A DNA stretch of 64,000 nt, taken from Gnetum montanum (Eukaryota; Streptophyta; Gnetopsida; Gnetales; Gnetaceae). Each line of letters starts with the position of its first letter. Positions within the stretch are counted from its first letter, which is position 1. A program made the translations under genes and the position numbers. Location of the stretch: contig MNCI01016519.1 of the NCBI GenBank assembly GCA_015680685.1, positions 318,802 through 382,801 of the forward strand, in the 5' to 3' direction. Below are positions 56,460-64,000 of this stretch, piece after piece. The notes beneath the pieces are model-generated. The model saw only the letters and a list, made by a program, of their open reading frames with translations, did not search any database and had not been told where the DNA came from.

Positions 56460-57960
56460 AATCAATCTTCATCAAGGGTTCTATATGTTTAAATTTGTTA
56501 TTTTTCAAAAGCATTTTATTTCATTTTATTTTATGTCTCTTTAAATTATGTAATTTAGGACATAGTTCCTTTTACTTATTTTTCTTGCATTAAAAAATCT
56601 AAAAATAAAGAAAAATACAAGGAATTTTCTCCTCTTCTCACACAACCAACTGAAACCATTTAAAAAGTTGCAATTAAAGCCACGATAATAGAGTTATTAA
56701 ATCAGTTTGTAGAATCTTAGGAATGGTAGCCCATGAATGTGCCAACAAAGAGTGTTGTTGTTAAATAAAATTAGCAAAGCAACCAAAGAAACCAACATGT
56801 ATTCAACCCCCTAGGAACACTTTTAGCCTTTACAAACATACAAAGGTCAATTAAAAACAAAACCAAGAGGAACCAATACAAGTAAATTCTGATTATTCTT
56901 TCCTTTTAACAAAGCAAAATTCCAAAGAAGAAACACAACATAATTTTTCCATATCTGTTAATCATCTATTTAATGCCTCAACCATTATAATATCAGCCAT
57001 GAGTTCAACTACAAGAGTAAGATCACAAAATACTACCCTAATATCAACTTATCTGACTACAATTGGAGGAACTACCTAACCAATAAGTACTTTGAATTTG
57101 CAAACTCCACCACCAATTTCTATGTCTATACCAAGTCCTATAGTAAATGCAATAGTAACTTTTACATATACAATGGGATAATCTTCACATCATAGACTCA
57201 TTAGTAGATCAATGTAAACATTGGCCAAAACCCAACATTATGCAAGGCATGACCCAACAAATAGAACAATTCAATAAAAAAATGGATGAGTTGACATGGT
57301 TGATTAAGAAATAGGCTCATGTAATTCAAGGTAAAATATGCAACATTGGTGGTAGCCCCCAACATGACCAAACAACTTGTCCAACCTTGTATTATTGTCA
57401 AGAGAAAATGCAAGAGTCAGTGAAGGCTTTCCAACAATATAAGAGCTAGCCAATAATGAACTTTTCTCAACAACCATTTTACCCATAATAGTATCATCAA
57501 AATAATTTTAGGCCATTTAAGAATCCAACCAATGAACACTTAGATAAACTCACCCAAAGCCTCACTTCCTTCATAGAAGAAAGTTGATAATTTATGAGTG
57601 AGACTAGAAGAATATTTTTAGACCTAACTAAAAATGAGTTACCATCCCAACCTGAACCTAATCCCACATTTCAAAGAAAAGGAAAAGAGCAATTACATTC
57701 CATTACTACAAGGAGTGAGAAAACAATTGAACCAAAACCCCAAAAGAAGGTGACATTTTAGGAGGGAGGGACACAAGAAGGAGTACAACGACAAGTATCA
57801 AATGAGGAGAATCAACCAACTAGGGAAAGAGTACAACCATTATTCTCTAAACAATCAATTTTACCTCCTTTTCCTAAACAGTTACAATAGGACTTCACAA
57901 CTAAAACCCATTTGGAAAAAATGCTTGCTAAATTATACTTACATATTCCTTTGGAATAAG
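56460..57960 (+). pseudogene. gag: gag of element F
   Basis: Heavily broken. The readable part is the gag-protease linker: SITTRSEKTIEP (57690), for AITLRSGK, then LAKLYLHIPLE, stop, AIKDTPLYAKYLRELHVKRRKEKF (57915-58020), for VxIPLLDAIKQxPxYAKFLKDLCxxKRK. This block is typical of Athila-type elements. The N-terminal Gag core was not readable. Confidence 0.6.
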
Positions 57961-58500
57961 CAATAAAAGACACACCTCTTTATGCTAAATACTTGAGGGA
58001 ACTACATGTTAAGAGAAGAAAGGAAAAATTCCTAAATAGGTTTATTTAGTGGATAATCTTTCTCAACTCATATAAAGTCATAAGATTCCAAAGTACCAAG
58101 ACCTAAGAGTCTCTACCATCCAAATCAAAAATGCACTAATGGATTTAGGAGCCAACATTAATATCATGCCTCTTGAAATGGTTAGGATGCTTAATATTAA
58201 GGGTATCATAGGAGTAAACATGATCATATCATTGGTAGATGAATCAAATGTTAAGCCAATGGGAATAGTAGAGGACTTGATAATAGAGGTGCAAAAAGGA
58301 AAATATCCAATTGAATTTATTGTTTTAGAAGTAAAAGATCTTGATTGTTTTCCTATTATATTAGGTAGACCTTAGCTAGCAATAGCTAAAGTAATAATTA
58401 ATTATAGATCAAGGCAACTTCAACTCTCTTTTACCAACCTTACTTCTACACTAAATATATATAATAAGGTAAAAGAAGTAGTAGACTTGAAGGAAGCACG
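57961..58500 (+). pseudogene. pro: Protease of element F
   Basis: MDLGANINIMPLEMVRMLNI at 58139 (DLGA for DSGA/DLGA-type active sites), SLVDESNVKPMGIVEDLIIE, FIVLEVKDLDCFPIILGRP, stop, LAIAKVII. Layout and wording are of Athila-type proteases. One stop directly after GRP at 58373. Confidence 0.78.
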
Positions 58501-58599
58501 AAATGATCTACACTTTACCCACTTTGGAAATGGCACAAGATAGGGAAACCTTAGTATTGAATAATTTTGAGGAAGGACCTTTAGACCCCTTAACTAAAG

Positions 58600-59600
58600 A
58601 ACAACAAGATCTCCTTAACTAAATTTTGAATTTGGGCTCAGGGAATATTGGAGAAATAAGTCAACTTTCAAATAAAGATTCCTTGGATCTTAGAGAACTA
58701 CCTAGTACACTTAAGTATGTTTTTTTATATCATAATAAACCACTAATAATAAATTCCCAAATTATTAATGAACAAGAATGACAATTATTAGAAGTCTTGC
58801 ATAGGAAGTCAAAGGCATTTGCTTGGAGTTATGAGGACCTTCACCAAGGAATCTCACCCAACATTTGCCAACACCATATCTATCTAGAGGACAATGTAAA
58901 ACTAGTAATAATTCCCTTGAGACGAATTAATCTAACCTTAAAACAAATAGTTAAGGATGAAATTTCAAAACTTTGAAAAGAAACAATCACTTACACTATA
59001 GCTGATAGTGAATGGGTAAGCCACATTACTATAGTTTTCAAAAAAGGTGAAAAATGGAGATTTTGCGTGGATTATAGGAGATTAAATCACAATACAAAAA
59101 AATACCATTTTCAATTACCATACATAGACCAAATTCTAAAAAAGCTAGAAGGGCATGAATATTATTATTATTTGGATGGATTTAGTGGCTACAATCAAGT
59201 AGCTATTGTCCTAGAAGACCAGCACAAAGCAACCTTTACATGTCCTTATGAAACTTTTTCCCATAAATGAATGCCTTTTGGCCTTTGTAATGCTTTCGTA
59301 ACTTTCCAAAGAGCCATGATCTTAGTCTTTTTTGATATGCTAGAAGATTATGTTGAGGTCTTTATGGATGATTTTTTAGTCTATGGGAACACTTATGATG
59401 AAACTTTGAAACATCTTGAAAATGTTTTAGATATATGTCTTAATAATAATTTAAAATTAGGTTGGGAAAAGAGTCATTTGATGGTTACTAGTGACATCAT
59501 GATAGGACATGTTATTCCTAAAAATGGAATAAGAATGGATGATGAAAAAGTAAGTGTGATAGCTATACTTCCAGTTCCAACTAATTTGAAAACTCTTTGA
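58600..59600 (+). pseudogene. pol: Reverse transcriptase of element F
   Basis: FAWSYEDLHQGISP near 58818, then the frame FCVDYRRLNHNTKKYHFQLP, YYYYLDGFSGYNQVAIVLE, KATFTCPYETF, a TGA at 59268, MPFGLCNAFVTFQRAM, VEVFMDDFLVYGN (FMDD intact at about 59361) and the thumb. Stops at 59268 and 59598. More complete than the RT of E or B. Confidence 0.85.
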
Positions 59601-60170
59601 TCTTTTCTAAGACATGCTGGGTATTATAAGAGGTTTATCAACGACTTTTCAAAAATTGCTAAACCATTATACATGCTCCTAGAAAAAGATGTTTCATGTC
59701 TTTGGACTAATGACTATCAAGAGGCATTCTTGGAATTAAAAAAATAAGTCACCACAACCCCTATATTAAATGTACCTAATTGGGATTATCCATTTGATTT
59801 GATGTGTGATGCTAGTGACATAGCAATAGGGGCAATTTTAGGATAATACATTGATAAAAAACCGAGAGTGATTTATTATGTGTCCAAAAGTCTAGACCAA
59901 GCCCAAGTAAATCATAAAAACTATAGAAAAAGAATTATTAGCCATTGTATATGCTCTAGATAAATTCAAACATTACCTAATAGGATATAAAACAAGAGTA
60001 TATACTAATCATTCAGCCATTAAATTCTTAGCTACCAAAAAATATAAAATGCAAGAATAATGAGATCATGCTTATTACTCAAAGAATTTTACCTAGATAT
60101 TTTAGATAAAAGAGGTAGGGCAAATGTAGTAGCAGATAATCTTTCCAAGCTAGAAACTACCAATAAGAAT
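59601..60170 (+). pseudogene. pol: RNase H of element F
   Basis: LRHAGYYKRFINDFSKIAKP, LWTNDYQEAFLELKK, then FDLMCDASDIAIGAILG (catalytic Asp present), VIYYVSKSLDQAQ, a one-base shift at about 59920-59940, TIEKELLAIVYALDKFKHYL and VYTNHSAIKFLATKK. It runs into EFYLDILDKRGRANVVADNL. Stops at about 59745 and 59845. Confidence 0.8.
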
Positions 60171-61056
60171 CAAACACAAGGAGACTTTCATGATGAATTC
60201 CCTAATGAACAACTTTTTTCCACAAGAAAGGATCCTTGGTTTGTTAATATAGTCAATTATCTAACCACTATGAAAACCCCCACCAATTGGACTAAGGAAA
60301 AAAACAAATCTTTCTTATGCACTGTATCTAGGTACATTTGGAGTAGTCTGTATCTCTATCGAATCTATAAGGATAATATAGCAAGGCAATGTATAGTAGA
60401 GAGTGAACAAGAAGAAGTTCTACATATGTGCCATGACAACTTAGAAGGTGGCCTCTTTGATAGCAAGCGTACTATAATTAAAATTTTACAAAGTGGATTT
60501 TATTGGTCCTAAATCTTTAATGATGCACATAACTATCTGTGATAAATTTCAATCAATGGGGACCATCACAAGGAGACATAAAATGCCCTTACAACCAATT
60601 TTTATTACATATAATTTGCTGTGTGGGGTATAGATTTCCTAGGACCATTCCTATGATCTAATGGATTTCAATACATTTTGGTTTATATAGATTATGTCAC
60701 CAAATGAGTAGAAGAAAAAGCCACTCCAAAAAATGATGTTAAGGTAGTTGTAGCATTTCTTAGAGAAAATATTGTAACATATTTTGGAACTCCATGGACA
60801 ATCATTAGTGATCAAGGAACCCATTTTGCTAATAAAATTATGGAAAAGTTTCTTAAATCTTATGGTATCCAACACAAGATAGCTACTACCTATCATGCTC
60901 AAACAAATGGCCAAGTAGAGAATGCTAATAGAATTATCTTGAATATCTTAACAAAAATTGTATGTACCAAAGGGAAGGATTATTGTAAAAATTGCAAGAT
61001 GCACTTTGGACTTATAGAATTACTTATAAACCAAGTTTAGAATATTCACACTATCA
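60171..61056 (+). pseudogene. pol: Integrase of element F, N-terminal and catalytic part
   Basis: Zinc domain region VLHMCHDNLEGGLFDSKRTI...LQSGFYWS with changed His (GGL for GGH). Catalytic core: VWGIDFLGPF (60620), TIISDQGTHFANK (60800) and HAQTNGQVENANR (60895), all three acidic residues kept. Stops at 60510 and in the following 100 bases. Split at 61061 by a solo LTR; the rest resumes at 61937. Confidence 0.82.
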
Positions 61057-61061
61057 CTTGG

Positions 61062-61931
61062 TGATGAGCAACGAGGTACCCCTATGCTCAACCATGTGAA
61101 TCACAAGCATTCATGCATGATCTGGTTGAATTTTGTGGACCTTAAGTTCCCACATATGCTGGTTCTAGGATATGAAATCTAATCATGATGATCATTGTCT
61201 TCCCAACTACACTTGTGGAGCTTAGTTGTATGTTAAGTGTAATTGAGGCACATGATTTTTATTATTTTATATTTTATTTGCCTATGATTAACAACAAGTT
61301 GAAACTTAATTTATGAACCACTTTAACTAATCTAATTCCTAATTAATAACCAACTATCCTAACATAAGTATCCAGTCTCACTTTTCGTGCACATCCTGAA
61401 CACGCATAATGTTACTAGGTTACCAAACGTTAAGCAACAAACATTAAGCATTGCTGAGATTACCAAGCGTCATGTGCATGCTTGAAGCAGTTGTACTTAT
61501 GTGCTTAATTAATTGCTATTTAATCTAGCTAGCTTAATTTAGCTTAATTACTTGGAAGCATTAAAAGAAATTGCACAAAACATTAAATGTATGAATAAAA
61601 TATTTTAACTACCCAAGGTGCTGCAAGGTTTGATTAAAAAGCTCATCTTTATTGTTGCACAAACTGTCGTCCTTAGGTACAATAATAACTAAATAAAGAT
61701 CTATACACTTAATGACTCCTACTGTGGGCACTTTAGAAAATATTTTAACTCTTGAGAAAATAAACTGCAAGAGCTTTGCTATGCTATGTCAAAACCTATT
61801 GCCCAAACTGTGTGCCCAAGTGCTATATTTATAAGTCAGCACACATCCTGTAGTATTGGATATCTAACATTGCTTCTTGGATCACAATATGAGGTAACCA
61901 ATATTAGAGCCAAAAAATGTACTATTTATCA
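61062..61931 (-). mobile_element. Solo LTR inside the integrase of element F
   Basis: TGATGAGCAACGAGG to ...TATTTATCA, 870 bp, D-type (ends GAGCCAAAAAATGTACTATTTATCA, matching D's GAGCCAAACAAGATACACTT end). Target-site duplication CTTGG (61057-61061) and CTTAG (61932-61936, one transition). No internal domain. Confidence 0.85.
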
Positions 61932-61936
61932 CTTAG

Positions 61937-62489
61937 TTCATGGTAAATTATGTCTATTACCAGTTGAACTAAAATATCAATCTCTTAGATTAGCCCAAAA
62001 ACTCAACTCTGGTGAAGACATGAACCAAACAGCTCGAATCAACCAACTTCACAAACTTGAAGAAATGCAACTACATGCTCTTGATAAACGAAATATTGTA
62101 AAAAAAAGACAAATGAAAACTTTACATAATAAAAATCTCTTTAAAAATTCTTTTATGTAGGTGATAAAATCCTTCTTTACAACATGAGATTACATAAATT
62201 TCCAAGAAAATTAACAACAAGATGGAAAGGTCCTTATTTAGTTGTCCAACTCCATGTGAATAGCAGTGTCTTGATATCACCTATTAATGATTCCTTCACT
62301 ACATTCCTAGTCAATGGACAAAGGCTTAAGCTATATCATCAACATCACATTGAGGAACCTAGAGATGATGAACTAGTGGAGCTATGTGATCCAACTTATC
62401 CCAGTAATGATGAATTACATCACAACAATCCATTAGAAGTCTTAGCTCTCAAACATACCCCTCAACAAGACTCTTATGTCATAGACTAA
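61937..62489 (+). pseudogene. pol: Integrase of element F, C-terminal part
   Basis: Continues after the solo LTR: HLVHGKLCLLPVELKYQSLR (for YQLVYGKxxxLPVELExxxxR), RINQLHKLEEMQLHALDKR, then after a stop and shift TTRWKGPYLVVQLHVNSSV (GPY module) to the stop at 62487-62489. The C-terminal tail is acidic (EEPRDDELVELCD). Confidence 0.8.
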
Positions 62490-63964
62490 GCTGATAAAGA
62501 AAGTATTTATAGTCTACAACTTTTGCCTTGAAAAATGTAGAGGAAAATAGGATATTCTATTGTTAGTTGGGACTATAAAGAATTCAATTACATCATGTCT
62601 ATAATGCAAGGGAGAAGGACAACTCCCCCTACCTTAAGATAGGCAGGTTTAAACCCAAAATCCAACTAACGATGAGCCTTATATTAATAAGTGTTTTACA
62701 CATAATAAACCTCATTGTTTTTAAACAATATTCTTTTAGTACAATGTTCATAATTCAAGATGGCTAAATAGCTCAGTTTAAGGTAATGCTTATTAGTGTT
62801 TGGTTTCTATTAATTGCTTGCTTGATTAAGTCACTAAGGTGGAAAGGATGTGTTGTATTGGACCTAGTTTCTCTAGTGGTAAGGCATCTACCAAGATCAA
62901 TGTCATGTGAGTAACCCTTATAAAAGTGAATTTGGCTCCCACAATAACCTCATAATTGAAGGTAATCACATATTGAATTTCTTGCTAAAAAAACAAGAGC
63001 AAGAAAAGAAAACAAAATCAAAATATGACCCCATAAGAACCTTCAATCATAAGCCAAGTAACACTCCCACAAGAACCTTATAGTTGGGGCAATGCTCCAA
63101 GCTAACAACTTCAAGCATCCAATAAGAACCTCCTTCTATGAGAAAAGTGTTTAAGGGTCAAGCAGCTATTCCAAATCAAATAGAAATTCCACTACCTTAA
63201 AACTAAGGTATAACACTGGTAGTGATGAAATGACTCCTTCACACTTGGTATTTCAATGGGCATCTTTACTTCTAATCATTCCTCTTACTTTGTTATTTAG
63301 TTACCTTACTTTTGTTTCTTTGTACTTCTCAAATTATTGTTTTCTTTTTGCTTTTGTTTTTACCTCACATTTTACATTTTACTATTCCTCTTTCTCATTT
63401 TGTGAATCATCTTCCCATTTGCAATGTTTCCTTTGCTAATTAACCTAGGTACGATCCATACCTTAGCTTAATTAGGGAGGGTAATAACCAATTGATAAAG
63501 GATATGATAGTAGGGTATAACAACCTTGGAAGCTAAGCCAAGAACAAGTTAGGAAATGAGTTCGGTGTAAGTAATGCATCTCGGATCCTTAAATCATAGG
63601 AAAGGTTTAGACCTTGAGGTTACAAGACATTCTTACACCTAATGAAGCAAATCTTATGAGGTGATGTTAACCCCAATTAATCCTAGGTAGGGTTTTCCTA
63701 ACTGATTTATATGTGGACTAATATCCAAGAATAAGAATTTATTAATAAAAAATAGGAATAAGCACATATAAATAATCAATAGATAAAATTATAATAATAT
63801 CGATTGGTATCAATTGCGTCAATTTAGGGTGATTAGAATATATAAGTATCAATATAATATCAAAGCATTGATGTCTATAGACAAAATAAAAACATCCTAG
63901 TTTTTCCTTTATTGAGAGACATCACAATCTCAATGTTTCACTATAATAAAAATTACATATTATT
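62490..63964 (+). other. Sequence after integrase of element F
   Basis: No recognisable coding. A purine block GGGAGAAGG at 62610 and AGGGAGGG at 63472 could be polypurine tracts. 63225-63440 is pyrimidine-rich. I did not find a copy of the presumed 5' LTR here. Confidence 0.45.
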
Positions 63965-64000
63965 TGATGAGTGGCGAGGTACCCCTACACTCAACCATAC
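63965..64000 (-). mobile_element. Start of another E/D-family LTR, leaving the window
   Basis: TGATGAGTGGCGAGG and the family block CCCCTACACTCAACCATAC. No primer-binding site lies to its left, so it is not the 5' LTR of a minus-strand element to the left. Confidence 0.75.

Noticed and set aside
62868-62950. tRNA-like A box CTCTAGTGGTAAGGCATC
   Set aside because: No convincing B box or foldable tRNA follows.
63230-63439. 69-codon hydrophobic frame after element F integrase, possible envelope-like membrane segment
   Set aside because: Pure pyrimidine-rich composition gives Phe/Leu/Ser; no signal, no start context, no related frame in other elements.

Overview
The window is nuclear DNA from a plant with a large, repeat-rich genome. 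It is AT-rich and gene-poor, and almost all of it is LTR retrotransposons nested in one another. I see no intact host gene, rRNA, organelle DNA or bacterial features. The species cannot be read from the sequence; dense old nested Ty3/gypsy elements fit a gymnosperm, a fern or a very large angiosperm genome.

Layout. 1-2.3 kb: minus-strand Ty1/copia remnant (gag, primer-binding site, part of an LTR). 2.3-5.5 kb: unassigned AT-rich DNA. From 5,506 to about 55,237 lies the outermost host element, here called E: a decayed minus-strand Athila-like Ty3/gypsy element with its 3' LTR at 5,506-6,384 and its ORF2, integrase, RNase H, RT and protease scattered to the right. E is split by a solo LTR in the opposite orientation (7,558-8,558, TSD ATGTC); by a 17.5-kb Tat-lineage Ty3/gypsy element on the plus strand (9,888-27,373, TSD CCACA); by element D (28,370-46,008, gag but no pol), which is itself split by full-length relative B (28,528-41,029, TSD CTTTG); and by a 3.1-kb LTR-like unit (51,099-54,225, TSD AGTGT) carrying a broken copy of a plant U-box E3 ubiquitin-ligase gene. 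From about 55.2 kb a plus-strand Athila-like element F runs to about 62.5 kb, its integrase split by another solo LTR (61,062-61,931). A further LTR of the E/D type begins at 63,965 and leaves the window.

The most unusual object is the Tat element. Between its protease and RT it carries a separate 4-kb gene on the opposite strand, with about nine exons whose GT/AG borders keep reading phase. The first three exons encode a recognisable FCP1/NIF-type HAD phosphatase-like domain, the fourth a domain that may resemble plant transposon-associated proteins, and the rest a coiled-coil and acidic tail. The whole antisense gene lies inside a possible 5.2-kb sense-strand intron (15,430-20,611) whose removal would join protease to RT in frame, as in Ogre elements. 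The same 22-base core makes up two separate tandem arrays of the element, and its LTRs are packed with the hexamer TTACGC/GCGTAA and hold a conserved 14-bp inverted repeat upstream of the TATA box.

All reading frames are broken by stops and frameshifts, many of which look like C-to-T changes of CAA, CAG or CGA codons, as expected for methylated, silenced elements. Nothing here looks currently mobile.
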